This document shows positions 21,851-32,990 of a stretch of 49,479 bases of DNA, in pieces. A model generated the notes under the pieces. The model did not search any database. It saw only the letters and a list, made by a program, of their open reading frames with translations, and was not told where the DNA came from. Source of the DNA: Welwitschia mirabilis. Its lineage: Eukaryota > Gnetophyta > Gnetopsida > Welwitschiales. A program made the translations under genes and the position numbers. How positions within the stretch are numbered: the first letter of the stretch is position 1; each line of letters begins with the position of its first letter. Where the stretch lies: contig JBOZIK010000001.1 in assembly GCA_051453625.1 (NCBI GenBank), positions 18,898,286 through 18,947,764 on the forward strand. The letters run 5' to 3'.

Positions 21851-22560
21851 GCTTCTTTTTTAAGTAACAAGTGAAGGAATTTGCAAACCTTAGCATAATA
21901 TTAAATAAAATGGTGATAGAAACTAGCATAACCAAGAAAATATCTAACTTATTTGACATTAGTTAGAGGATTAAGATTTTTAATGATATCAACTTGTGTA
22001 CGGTCCATCCTAATTCACTCATTAGAAACATTATTATCTAAAACAATCTCATTATTAACAAGAAAGAAACCCTTTTCTCACCTCAAGTGTAGGCCACTCT
22101 CTATACATCGATCCATAACTTTCTCTATTCTTTCTATGATTTATTCAAACATTTCACTAAAGATTAAGAGTAATACATAACTATTTTAATTGATTCCTCT
22201 ATCATGCTATAAATAATATCCATCATTGATCTTTGAAAAGTCCCAAGGGCATTGTAAAGTCCAAAAGGCATTTTTCTGAAGGAAAATCTTTTAAAGGGAG
22301 AGGTAAAGGTTGTTTTTACTTAGTTCTCATTAGCTATGAAAACTTGATTGTAGCCACCTATGCCCATCAAGAAAACAATAGTAAGAATTTCCTTGGATTC
22401 TATAAGTACTTGATTAAGAAAGGATAAAGAATAATAATCTTTCTTTTTAACTTCATTGAGTTTTCTAAAGTCAATGTATAATCTCCATTTTCCATCTTTT
22501 TTAGAGACTATTATCAAATGGCTAATTCACTCAGTATCAGATATAACATAGATAATTCTA
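21850..22560 (-). pseudogene. Athila/Tat-like reverse transcriptase, catalytic site lost
   Basis: The 65-codon open piece at 22320-22517 begins VSKKDGKWRLYIDFRKLNEV, the classic gypsy RT block, and continues through a GYNQVFIANE block. Further along the minus strand are the RKMPFGLYNALGTFQ block near 22280 and VRYFLGYASFYHHFI near 21940 (family S-F-L-G-H-A-G-F-Y-R-R-F-I). The F/YMDD box at about 22168-22178 reads Met-Tyr-Tyr-Ser, so both catalytic Asp codons (22170-22175) are gone. RT would copy the element RNA; this copy cannot. Confidence 0.9.
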
Positions 22561-23330
22561 GTAACCATACATTTCATAATTTTATCTTTGACTACTTACT
22601 TAAGGGCTAGGTTAAGCCTTCATTAGGATTGCCTAACTAGTTTAGCATCATGTTCAAGGTAAATTTTATGGTAAACTATGAAAGAGGGGATGGCAGCTAA
22701 GTCTTTGTGGGTCCAAGCAAAATAATTTTCCATAGAAGTCAAAAGTGAGACTAAGTTGGATTCTTGTTAAGAAGTAAGAAGGTTACTTATCACCAAAAGG
22801 TTTCTTTAGATTGTTGAATAGAAAAATGTATTTAGACCTTTAGGTGATACTTTTAGTTTTAAGTTGTAATTTTCAAGGTTTATTATTAAATTTCTATTAG
22901 TAACCATTGTTCCAAACTGTTGTCTGGATGACTGCATTAGAGGACACTCTTAAAAAAGGTTTTTCATTAAGTAAACATGTTAAACTTATTCTTAGTTTAA
23001 AACTTCCTTATCCTTATGCTTAGGATAGTGTATCTTAGTTGGTTTATCATACAAGATTGACTTATGTTGCATTGCTAATCTTTCCTTAATTGGATGATGT
23101 TGTAAAAGTAAAATTGATTTAAGTTCCTCTTCTAAGTTCCATTCATCTCCTATTTCTTTTATGTAGCATTAAAAACTCTAATGGTAAATGTCTTATTATC
23201 TATATGACATTCCATCATTCCAGTTTTTGTATCAATGATACAATGGACAGTTGCATAAAAGGCTCTTCTTAAGAGTAGTTGATAATCTCTATTATATTAT
23301 ACTTTAATAATAACAATATCTATGAGGTAT
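22561..23330 (-). other. Decayed pol interval between protease and RT
   Basis: AT-rich internal sequence of the element. It corresponds to the linker and the RT N-terminus, where no motif is legible because of frameshifts. Confidence 0.4.
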
Positions 23331-23339
23331 AAGTCTTCT

Positions 23340-23570
23340 TTTATTTAGATAAATAACTCTTTGATGATCCCCAAGGGTTTCTTAATTGAATTATCAGCCA
23401 ATTCTAAGATGATTCATGGAGGTTCCACTTTATTTTCCAATCCAAGTCTTTTACATATGCGAAGAAGCACGATGTTTACACTTGCTCCTATGCTAATTAT
23501 GGATTTTCTAATTCTTTTATTTTATTTCAGAGGAATATTCACTATTGCTACCCTAAGGTTTTTTAATTTA
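23340..23570 (-). pseudogene. Athila/Tat-like aspartic protease, catalytic Asp lost
   Basis: The minus strand reads VAIVNIPLK, then SIGASVNIVLL, then KRLGL, then LELADNSIKKPLGIIKE. This matches the Athila/Tat protease, whose active site is D-L-G-A-S followed by a short helix and the 'L-A-D-x-S-x-x-P-x-G-I-x-E' block. Here the active-site Asp position is Ser. The protease would cut the Gag-Pol polyprotein. Its place between gag (24.4-25.2 kb) and RT (22.5 kb) is as expected. The plus-strand open frame at 23361-23573 is its shadow. Confidence 0.75.
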
Positions 23571-24388
23571 TAATACTTTTTCATAACTAAGTTGGAAATA
23601 GATTGAGTGAGGAAGACCTTACTAGAAATGGTACATTTTTATTTTTTTCTAACTAGGTATTTCCACAACTTAGCAGACTTAGGATTTTCTTATAAGAGTT
23701 TTTAAAAGGCAAGTTAATGTTTACCTATTACATCAAGGCTTTCAAGTATTTATCATAGGTAGGATTCATGTTTAACCTATAAAGCCAACAAGTACATGGT
23801 TTCTTTCCTTTATTTTCTTATGAATAATTTTTTGTGATAGGCTTATCATTTAAGATTGAAGGGAAGTTATATATATCTAATATTTATACATCATCTTCTT
23901 CCTCATTTTTTTTAATTATTTTTGAATGTTGAAGTTTTATGGGTAGGAGGTATTGTATCATTTTCACTTCTAGTTACTACCTTTCAATCCTTCTTGACCT
24001 TATTTGGATTTGGTAAAGGTTGAGATGCAAGTGACCCTTATGGTCTTTGATTTACTAATAATTTTTGTTGAAGGATACTAACTAGGTTTTAAATGTTGTT
24101 ATTTTGATTCTCAAGAGTTATGTTGGTTTTTTCTTGCATTTTTCTCTATTCCTCTATTATGTCTCTAAGAGGATCACTCTAATTTTATAAAAAATTTTAG
24201 GTGCTTGATTGGAAGTTAAAGTTATGTGATTTTAAGTTTTAGTTCTTACATATATTCTCAAAAGGTTTCAAATTTGATTGTTTATTCAATTTTTGCTAAA
24301 ATTATGGTTAGCTTTTAAAGTTGAAAGGCCTTTAATCATAGGCACGTACTTCCTTAAACATCCATTTTTTATAGGTTGGTAACAATGG

Positions 24389-25160
24389 GCATTATTTAGT
24401 TGCATGACAGTTGTCTTTACATATATTACATGTTAAAGCTATGTTTTTCTCTTTTACTACTTTTGCATAAACTATCATTTAAGTTTACTTCTTCAAGATG
24501 GTAGTGGAATCTTTAATCATATTAGTTGGATTACCTTTATCTTCCTCTTACCATGTTTTACTACCTTTAAGTCTTTTATGATTTGGCTTATAATTTGGTT
24601 TTATTTAGGAGTTGGTTTTGGCCAAGTTTGGATTATTTCAAATAAATCTTCCAACACCTTTCATGCATGATCTAAAATCAAGTTCATCAAATTTGTATCA
24701 TAAGAAAAGTCTACTAGTTGTTTAGTTTGATTATTTAATTCACTATGAAAATAATCTATCAATTCTCTTATAGGAAATTCATCAACAAGTCTGGAATGAA
24801 TAGCTGAGATAAATCACTCATATGTTGTGGCATAATCTTCTTGAGATTGTTGTTAAAAATTAGTAACTTATTGCCTTCTTCTTCTCATGGTACTTTCACT
24901 CATAAATTGTTTAATAAAACTTTCTTACACTTAATTCTATCACTTAAGACTCTTATGTGGAATGGTTTTAAGCCAAAGTTTTGCTTTTTTCTTAAGCATG
25001 ATAGAAAAGATAATCATGTAAGTATAATCATTAATAGATTTCTTCCTCTTTCCAAAGGCAAGCATAAGTTGTTCGATGTTAGCTAGATATTGAAAAGGGT
25101 CCTCTTTAGGTTCCCCTTAAAAATGTTTAGATATGCAGCTAAATTTTTTAATTCTACATC
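24389..25160 (-). pseudogene. Athila/Tat-like gag with zinc knuckle
   Basis: The minus strand from about 25110 reads EDPFQYLANIEQL, then KKKAKLWLKTIP (family 'A-x-x-W-L-x-x-L'), ESFIKQFM (family F-x-x-x-F), and a long helix region ending LILDHA near 24670. This is the Retrotrans_gag domain. The zinc knuckle lies at 24389-24430 with all Cys/His ligands kept (C-x2-C-x4-H-x4-C), though it holds one stop. Gag forms the particle and packages RNA. Stops elsewhere make it non-functional. The plus-strand open frame at 24841-25086 is a shadow. Confidence 0.85.
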
Positions 25161-25992
25161 TTTGCTAGAAGATAAATCAAAAGGATTTTGTATTTCACCT
25201 TTTCTATTAGCAATTAAGTCTCTAAGAGTAGCATTTGCATTGGAAGTATAAGTTTCTAACATAATTGATGTATTATACGAAGTGACTTATTTTTGTTTTT
25301 GTAATGATTTCAACATAGATGAAAAAGAAATGGTATGATCTACTTTTATGCTATTATTTTCATAATTTTCATTAAAAAAATTTAACTCTAAAAAATAAAA
25401 GTAGAAAAATCTTCTTATTTAATTCTTAGAATTTGTGTACCTAGGGTATGCATACCTAGATTTTGCTTAAAGTTAAGTAATCCTTCTTTGATGTTTTCTT
25501 TAATCAAGTTCACCTCTCTCTCTCTCTAATATTTTGTCTTTTTATCAAAATTCACCATGTCCCTACATACTTAGATATAAAATGTAATAGTCATCATCTA
25601 GTATATTATCTAGATGATATAGGAGATGACCAAAAGATATATGTTCTAGAAAATAGAAAAACAGAACTATGGAAAAGAAAATAGAAACTAAAGCAAAACT
25701 ATTGCTATTCATCTACTGAGTGATTTGGATAATAGAGTGGATGATGTACTCTTTATTATGCTATCAAAAATTCAAAAAAAATTTATTACCAGAATTAGGA
25801 AAAAACATGAAATGCACACCATTTTCTGCTTAGTCATGGGGACAACAGAGCTAATGCTATTGAAATGAAAAATTACAAAAATAAACGTATAGAAACTAGA
25901 ATAAAAATATAGTACTATTTCAAATAAATAACTTAAACTAAAGTCTAAGATACTTCTTTGGATAGTGACAACCCTCTAGATCCTTGTGGCCT
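25161..25992 (-). other. 5' leader of the Athila/Tat-like element
   Basis: Untranslated sequence between the primer site and gag. It contains a short CT dinucleotide run near 25514-25526 and a 26-bp inverted repeat at 25593-25618 (ATCATCTAG, 8-nt spacer, CTAGATGAT). No coding motif is seen. Confidence 0.5.
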
Positions 25993-26010
25993 TCCTTGGT
26001 GATGATGTCA
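25993..26010 (-). promoter_or_regulatory. Primer binding site, decayed tRNA-Asp type
   Basis: On the minus strand these 18 bases read TGACATCATCACCAAGGA and lie three bases from the end of the 5' LTR. The tRNA-Asp site used by Athila/Tat elements is TGGCGCCGTTGCCGGGGA. Ten positions match, and all eight mismatches are transitions. That is what cytosine deamination would leave behind. The site would have primed minus-strand DNA synthesis. Confidence 0.72.
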
Positions 26011-26013
26011 AAA

Positions 26014-27230
26014 TGTTATAGTATGAATTTGTGCAATCTTTAAGTCCTTAGGTAAAACTTGTAAATCAATACTTGTAAAAATATACATACTAGCATAGAT
26101 GAGAGTTAACCTGAATGTCCTAATCAATTGAAGGCACTAGGCTAGAATATAGAGAATTAATTTTACAAAGTATTTTTAGACTTTTTTCATTTTATAAATG
26201 AAAATAAAGGTTGATGCAAATGTAATGCAAGATGAATAATGATGAAATGCAAATGGATGAAATATAAGTGTAATGAATATATTTGAATTCCAATTCTTTT
26301 GTTACAAACTTAGATCAATTAGGAAGAGCTATTACTTATTCCTAACCAACATAAGATATAAAATATATCAAAAAGACTATGAATAAATGCAAATATGGAA
26401 ATGGAATGAAATGAAATGCAATACAAGATCTAAACTAATAATGTCAACTTTAACAAAGGTTGCCCTTATGATCTAGATAAACTATGAAGCTGTAACAGAT
26501 TTATAATCAACTTAGAAGTGAAAAAAGTTCTTGTATTAATCATGAACTAACATTCACTTACAAAGGAAATAATAGCACCTTAATAGAGGATACTTAGCTC
26601 AACACTAAGGAAAACTTCTCTTTATAGCTATGGATAGACACTGTACCCTTCAATCTCATATTACAAGAATATTTGATACCAAAGATGAAAATGGAAGTAA
26701 AGGTAAAAGGTATATTTATAGTTTTATATTAAAGTTCTAGAAGTAAAACCCTATAAGTTGAAGAAGAAATCCTTACAACCCACATGGGATGCATGACCCC
26801 ATTACAAATATAACTTATTTTCATTCATACAAAATAGCTTTTGTCCTGTCAGTCATTTGGATGACAGTGGGGATGATACCCCATAACAAGAGGTAAGTTA
26901 TTAGCATTTGACTCCACAGTTAGCCCTATAGTCTAGAGTCCAAGACAACATCTTTGTCATCTTGACTATCATCTAGATAACATAGGGAATGATAGTCTTC
27001 TTAATGCTTTTATCTAAGAGAAATTAGCTTTCTACATCATTGATCATTTCCTTCAAATGCTAAGTATCAGAATATGGCTAGAATACCTCCAAATATGCTA
27101 AGACTTACACATTTCCATGATCATCCCCTCAACTCTCTCTAATCATTAGAATTGCATCTAAACCTGTATAAATATTTTACAAAAATACTCAAAATACCCC
27201 AATAAATATATATAAATTGACATCACAATA
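26014..27230 (-). repeat. 5' LTR of the Athila/Tat-like element (subfamily A)
   Basis: It begins TGTTATAG and ends CACAATA on the plus strand, about 1.22 kb. It aligns throughout with 16501-17746. The terminal CA is now TA. It contains the palindrome GTCATTTGGATGAC at 26852-26865. As the 5' LTR it would carry the element's promoter, but I could not pick a TATA box with confidence. Confidence 0.9.
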
Positions 27231-27235
27231 GCTTA
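27231..27235. other. Target-site duplication GCTTA (right)
   Basis: This matches 16496-16500 exactly and fixes the right boundary of the inserted element. Confidence 0.88.
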
Positions 27236-28879
27236 GTGATTTGTTATTATAGTGATGATACTACTTCTTGTATTATTTTAAGTTAAGAACTTATATAAAT
27301 CAAGTGTTAAGAAGTTTAATCTCTATTTCATATTGGTTGCTTACTATTTTTTTTATTTAAATATTAATGATGTGAAACTATCTTAAAATATAAGATAATT
27401 TATAAAGAAAACATAGAAAGTATAATTATAACATTGTATTTTTCTAAAAATGGATTTTTCCTTTTTTTCCACTCTCTTTAGTCACACTAAATGTTTTAGA
27501 AATGGTAAGCTATACTACTTGTTTTTTCTTGCAATAGGTTCTTTAAATGAACCTATAAAGAATGGGTATACTTACTTGAATCTTGAATTCGATGAATTCT
27601 AATTTTACTAATATTCATATACCATTTATTCTAAGGTCTCTAATTTTCTTAGTAGTATATCTCTTAAAATAAAGAAAATGATTAATATTTTTATAAATTT
27701 TTTATTTTATCAAAAAGAGACTTCTTTTAAGTATTAAAATGATTTAGGATGGCTATATAAAAATAGGAAATAAATAAAAATAGAAGAAGTAAAAAAGAAA
27801 AAGAAATGAAAAGTTTTTAAAAATAATGAAAATAGAAAACCACTATAAGAAAGTAAAAGATAAACATAAAGAAAAGAAGTACTTAGGAAAAGTAAGGGAT
27901 TAGGAGTAAAAGAAAATAATTGTTAAACTTGAAAAGCAGAGAGTAGAATAAACATAAGTAAAAGGGTTTGAATTTTATAATTTAAATCTTTAAAATGGAA
28001 ATATATCTACTCAATCTATTCTAATATTTCAAATCACTAATGGCTTATTAGAAACAATGTTAAAAAGTAACAAGCAGTTAGAAACTAACTAATCTAATCA
28101 TGACTTATTTATCATTTTTGTGGAAGCATCTAGATTGAATTTGAAATAATAATAACTATAATTGAGTTAATCACATGTAACTAATTACTTTTCCTAATTA
28201 ATAAATAATAATAACTTAATTAAATTTAAATATTATTGTGAAAAGAAAAGGAAAGAAAAATAAAATAATTGACTTCAACATTTACATGCATCTAAAATAA
28301 AAGATGTAACAAGATGGATTATATAAAGTTAATCATCTATCATCCTATGAATAACATATTTAAGTAAATTAAAATGACTTGAAAATTGTTCCCCTAATGA
28401 AGCTATGAATGGAGTGAATAGAGATACAATGATCTACACTAAGAATTACATCACTATTAAACTAATTATATGCATGTAAAATTAATACAAATATAAATAA
28501 CATAAGTAAAATGAAGTAAAGTCAACTCATATACTTGAAAACTACTCTTATATTCTAATTAACATTGTAATAATCTAAAAGGATTCAAAAAAAAAAAAAA
28601 AAAGAGGAGTTGGTCCAATTGTATTCTAGTAACATTTCGATAAGAAAGCCTGGAATAGATCACATGTTAAGAAACCAATTAAGCATGAGGTAACATAGAA
28701 CCCAAGTTATATTATAGAGGAAATGGAATTACAACTAGCATTAGAGTGATTTCTTCAAGTGAAGTCAACAGTCTGATGACTTAGAGATAAGTTATATTTA
28801 TAGTGGAGTTTATAAAGCTAAGTTGGAAAAGTCTAGTATTAAGTCAAATTCAACTAGGCAGTAGTGAAAATAATAATTA
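27236..28879. other. AT-rich sequence, nothing recognised
   Basis: No gene or transposon motif could be read on either strand. A run of 17 A at 28587-28603 might be the tail of an old retroposed sequence. This stretch is longer than expected between gypsy protease and RT, so another decayed insertion is probably hidden here. Confidence 0.4.
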
Positions 28880-29240
28880 ATTTAACATTTAATTTTATTT
28901 TTAAGTTCTTGTATTTTCTTTTAGAATGTTTCTCTCTTTGCCTTTTATTATTGTCATGCAATAAATATAAATGATTATCTCTTCATCTTTTATTATCCGA
29001 TCATTTAAAATGGCTATCTCTTAGTCTTCTATTATCATCATGTGATAATATTAAATGTTTATCTCTTAATTTTCTATAATTACTAATCTAAAATTCCTTT
29101 ATCTGCACCTTTTATCATCATCATGTGATAAATCTAAAATTCTTATCTTTTCATCTTCTATTATTACTCAATAAGAAAATAGTTTTATTACTTCTTCTTA
29201 TAACATGACAATTTAAACATAATTATTCTTTTTTTATCAT
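28880..29240. repeat. Degenerate minisatellite, unit about 40-46 bp
   Basis: About seven imperfect copies follow one another from about 28945. Each has an ATCATCATGTGATAA-like start, a short A-rich middle, and a TTATCTCTTCATCTTCTA-like end. The copies differ by substitutions and by deletion of part of the start. Isolated GTGATAA-like pieces continue to about 29510. Confidence 0.55.
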
Positions 29241-30640
29241 CAAGTAATAGTCATCATTTAACTAAAAATAGTGGTTTCTATTTATCAATGATCGATAATG
29301 TCTTTTTACCTTAGTTATGTATGTGAAATATTTTATGAACTAGTTTTCTCTATTACTAGGTTATAACTATTTACTTTTGTACAATACGCTTTCTCCTTGT
29401 TACTATGTGATAAACATGAGATATATTTTATCATTGCCTATTTTATATGATAAAATCTAGCTAAGGTATAAGATACTATTAAATTCACATCCTATTACTG
29501 AGTGATAGGATTATGATGATACTAAAAAAAGTTATTAAAGTTTTTAAAATAAAGACATGTAAATATTTCTTAAAATAATTTAATCTCATAAAATTACCCT
29601 TTTTATGATAAAGTGTCATTATATTATTTTAGTTTTAATAATTATTAGATAAAAATATATCATTAAATAATGACTTTAAATAGCTATCAAACCCTAATAT
29701 TAATAGTGATGAAAGCCAACTCCACTAAGGACAAATGTGAGTAAAGATAAATTGGAGGGCAACACTATGATTGATCATAAATGTAGAGATTAAGCAATAA
29801 AGAATTGGTCCTTCATGGCATAAGCACTATAATCTCAATGAAGCAATAAACCTTAAGAATAAAAATGGCCAATGTGAATTATGAAATAAATGTATGTAAT
29901 TATTTAGTCATATTTGGCTGTGAAACAATTCTACATGATCTAATTACAGAGTTATATTTTAAAATTTTACATTATCTTCCTAATAACTAGTAAAACTTTA
30001 AATAATTTCATCTCTCTTATCCTATTTCATAAATTAAAAGCTAAACCTCTCAAAGATGCAAAACCCACTATATGAATAGTAGACAATAATTTCCTGAAGT
30101 AAGATGACATAGAAATAATTCTAATCCTAAACCCTAAATCCTAAACCTTTTACATAATGGATTATGATGTTATCTTAGTAATGATATTTCTCATCCACCA
30201 CAATTTTATAATTAACTTTTGTCAATGGAAATCAATGGTTCATACTTTACTAAAAGAATAAATTTTTAAATGGTAGGAAGAAAGTAAGGAAATCTAATTA
30301 ATAATTCATGATAAAACTACTAAGGCATAAAAAAGGAAAAAACAATCTTTACTAGTCTTAATGAAACCCTCTAGTAATGAATTATTATTTATACTTTTCA
30401 AGGAAGCTAAGGAGTTTGATAAAATTTTTTAATACCTCACAATCCTACCTTTAAAGGAACATTTTAAGAACATGTCATTAACCTAATTTTAGAACCCAAA
30501 CTTATGGCAAGAACCCATATAAAATTTTAGTATTGAAACCCAAATAATTAAAGTTATAATTAAAGCTATATGTAGATAAATTAATTTAAGAATAAAAAAT
30601 TGGGTCTAATGTTTATCTATAGGCATTTCAATTCTATTTC
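29241..30640. other. AT-rich sequence with a short telomere-like motif
   Basis: No gene recognised. At 30123-30148 there are three degenerate units of the plant telomere repeat CCCTAAA, including one exact AAACCCTAA. The last few hundred bases are probably the decayed N-terminus of the gypsy RT that becomes legible from about 30650. Confidence 0.4.
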
Positions 30641-30649
30641 TAAATAGTA

Positions 30650-30908
30650 ATAATTACATTCTAAGACTATGTATTAAGTAGTACAAGTTAAATAAGATAA
30701 TGGTATAGAAGAAGTATCATCTACATAGGATAAATAATTTATTAAATAAACTTTATAAAGTTGCATTCTGTTTTTAAATTTTCATAAAGTAAGATTATCA
30801 CTAGATTGGAATCAAGAAGAATGATAATTACAAGATGGTATTTAGAATTAAATACTGTTATCATGAATTTGTAGTAATGTTCATTGGCCTAACAAATATG
30901 TGTACAAC
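30650..30908 (+). pseudogene. Ty3/gypsy reverse transcriptase, part 1 (before the solo LTR)
   Basis: The plus strand reads LRLCIK near 30658 (family L-R-L-C-I-D), then KYHLHRINNLLNKL near 30710-30755 (family Y-P-L-P-R-I-D), IGIKKND, and FRIKYCYHEFVVM, ending with FIGLTNMCT just before the inserted LTR (family P-F-G-L-T-N-A-P). The frame resumes on the far side of the LTR at 32172. This is the host element of the nest, on the opposite strand to the Athila/Tat-like insertion. Confidence 0.85.
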
Positions 30909-32168
30909 CATTGCGATGCCTATTTGTACAAACATTACATCCTTAAACACATCTTGAAAATCACAAATATATATATAGTACAATACAACACACTAATATA
31001 GATGAAAGTGATCCAAATGTTGTAATTCTATCAATAGCATAGGCAAGAAGAAAGAGAATTAATTTCAAAAACAGAATACTTATGCACTATATAATAGAAC
31101 AATAACAATGCAAAATAACATTGTAAATAAAAATACTATGCAAATGAGATGTAAGTTCTATTCTAAATGTAGCTTCTATTTGATTAGCAAATCAACCTAT
31201 CATAGACATTAGTCCTATAAAATTTAGATCGATCAAGGAAAGTCATCAGTAAACCAAGACCAACCTAAGCTATTAGGTACATCAAACAAAATATGAAAAT
31301 AATGCAAAGTTAATTTAGGAAATTAAATGTAATGAACCTAAACTAATAATGTCAACATTAAAAAAGGTTACCCTTATGATCTATATCACATATGAAGCTA
31401 TCATATAATTAAAATAAATGTAAAACATAAGGGAGATGAACATAACAAATTATATGAAAGGAAAAACAAAGTTTTAATTAAGTCAAACCAAACATCCATG
31501 TTATAAAGTAGCAACACCTTAGTGAAGAATACACAGCTCAACACCAAGAAGGATGTCACTCTATAATAATAAAGAATGGATTTCCTATCCTTTGATCTCT
31601 TGTAATAAGAATTTTTAGTGCCAAGAAAGATAAAATTGGAGTCAAGGGTAAGGAAGGTATTTATTAAAAAATAGATTCTAAAAACAACAAATAGTAACAG
31701 ATGCAGTAATAATCCTAATAATGTGTAAGAAGGTAAGAGCTACATGGTGAAAGTTTGGTTAAGTTTGGTAAAGCATTATTTTTCATTATCATTTTGCTAG
31801 TCATTTGGACATCACAGGAGATGATGCCACTCCATATAAGTTCCACATCAGCTGCTAGATTTATCCAATAAGAATCCTTCTTAAAATAAGTATTTATGTC
31901 ATCCGTACTGTCATCTAGACGTTAGGTGGATGATGGACTTTTGTAAAGTATTTCTTGTGTTAGATTAACCTCTTTTATTATAAGATTGCTACTTTAGATA
32001 GGAAGTATTATAATTTGCTTCAAATGCTGTCAAATGTAATGAAGATTGAATGTTTTATGACATTTTCCTTATCTCTCCATTATCATCAAAACTCAGCATA
32101 AACCTATCTAATGTCCTACAAAACCACTCAAAATACCCTATTAAAACATATAATTTGGTAGTGAAATA
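30909..32168 (-). repeat. Solo LTR of the Athila/Tat-like family (subfamily B)
   Basis: About 1.26 kb, alignable with the LTR at 46090-47311 and less closely with 16501-17746 and 26014-27230. The flanks are ACAAC (30904-30908) and ATAAC (32169-32173), a target duplication with one C-to-T change. Removing the LTR and one duplication restores the gypsy RT frame across the junction. No internal region accompanies it, so it is a solo LTR left by LTR-LTR recombination. The orientation is given by the internal-region order in related elements. Confidence 0.88.
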
Positions 32169-32171
32169 ATA

Positions 32172-32580
32172 ACCTTTTTGAGTTTAATGAATGATATCTT
32201 CAATTCATGCTTAGATAAAATTTTCATAGTATTTTTAGATGACATCTTTGTTTACTCTAAGGAAATAAAAATCATGTAATTTATTTTAACAAAACCTTAT
32301 ATTCATAAAAGAAAAATTCATTTAAAGATAAGTTAATAAAATATAATTTTTTCAAATAATTTATAATATATTTAAAATACATAGACTCTAAGAAAGACAT
32401 ATTCATAGATCCTATTAAGATAGGAAAAAAAAAAATTAAGGAGTGATTTGAACCTAAGAGCATTATAGAAGTAAAACTTTTTCTTGGTCTTATAGTATCA
32501 TATAGAAGATTAATATTAGATTTCTTATAACTTACAACACTTATGATAGATCTTACCAAATCCAAATCTATTTTCAATTT
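32172..32580 (+). pseudogene. Ty3/gypsy reverse transcriptase, part 2
   Basis: Directly after the solo LTR the frame reads TFLSLMNDIFN, then LDKIFIVFLDDIFVYSKE, with the catalytic box FLDD at 32232-32243 intact (family usually YLDD). Near 32465-32545 come KLFLGLIVSYRRLILDF (family S-F-L-G-L-x-x-Y-Y-R-R-F-I) and a DLTKSKS block. A frameshift separates the two pieces. The minus-strand open frame at 32281-32577 is a shadow of this gene. Confidence 0.88.
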
Positions 32581-32990
32581 TGATATTCAGTGTTCTTAAT
32601 AATCTAGTTGCATGTTACTTTAATTTCCATCTTAAAACTTGAAAAATTAAATAAGTCATTCATGATAATAACACACACTTTAATATAAGAAGTATAAGTT
32701 ATTGTAAGATAGAATGAATAAGTTATTTCTTAGAAATCTAGAAACATTAATCCACATGAGAGTAATTATCCTATTCATGATTTGAAACTACTTGTAGTAG
32801 TACATGCTTTAAAGGTATGGCAACATGTTCCTTTGGAATGAAAATGATTATTAAATATAAATCATAAAAGCCTAAATTAATTTCAAAAGTAGCCACTTTT
32901 CAACATAAGGCAAAGAAGATGGAAAGAGATTCTAGTAGAATATAACTTTCACCTCTAGTATACATAATAAAAGTATAAGAAAGTAGAAAT
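32581..32990 (+). pseudogene. Ty3/gypsy RNase H, degenerate
   Basis: The most legible part is near 32770-32880: YPIHDLKLLVVVHALKVWQH, then a short gap with two stops, then LLNINHKS. The gypsy family has 'Y-P-x-H-D/E-x-E-L-L-A-V-V-x-A-L-x-x-W-R-H-Y-L-x-G...T-D-H-K-S-L'. The Asp of T-D-H is Asn here. The following 120 bases fit the connection domain. Confidence 0.8.

Larger units (their letters stand above)
16501..27230 (-). mobile_element. Complete Athila/Tat-like Ty3/gypsy element on the minus strand
   Basis: The element is 10,730 bp with LTRs at 16501-17746 (3' LTR) and 26014-27230 (5' LTR). It is flanked by an exact 5-bp duplication, GCTTA, at 16496-16500 and 27231-27235. Read on the minus strand it shows the primer site, gag, protease, reverse transcriptase, RNase H, integrase, an extra region and a polypurine tract, in that order. 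The motifs match the Athila/Tat branch. The coding regions are full of stops and the RT catalytic aspartates are lost, so it is dead. It is inserted within an older plus-strand gypsy region. The two LTRs differ at many sites and by indels, which points to an old insertion. Confidence 0.9.

Noticed and set aside
21403-22180. Plus-strand open frames at 21403-21831, 21953-22180 and 22233-22427
   Set aside because: Shadows of the minus-strand gypsy RT and RNase H, where the family motifs are clear.
28880-29240. CRISPR array
   Set aside because: The repeat units are imperfect, vary in length and have no unique spacers of constant size; it is a degenerate tandem repeat.
32281-32577. Minus-strand 98-codon frame
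   Set aside because: Shadow of plus-strand gypsy RT, which has the FLDD box and the LGL...YRR block.
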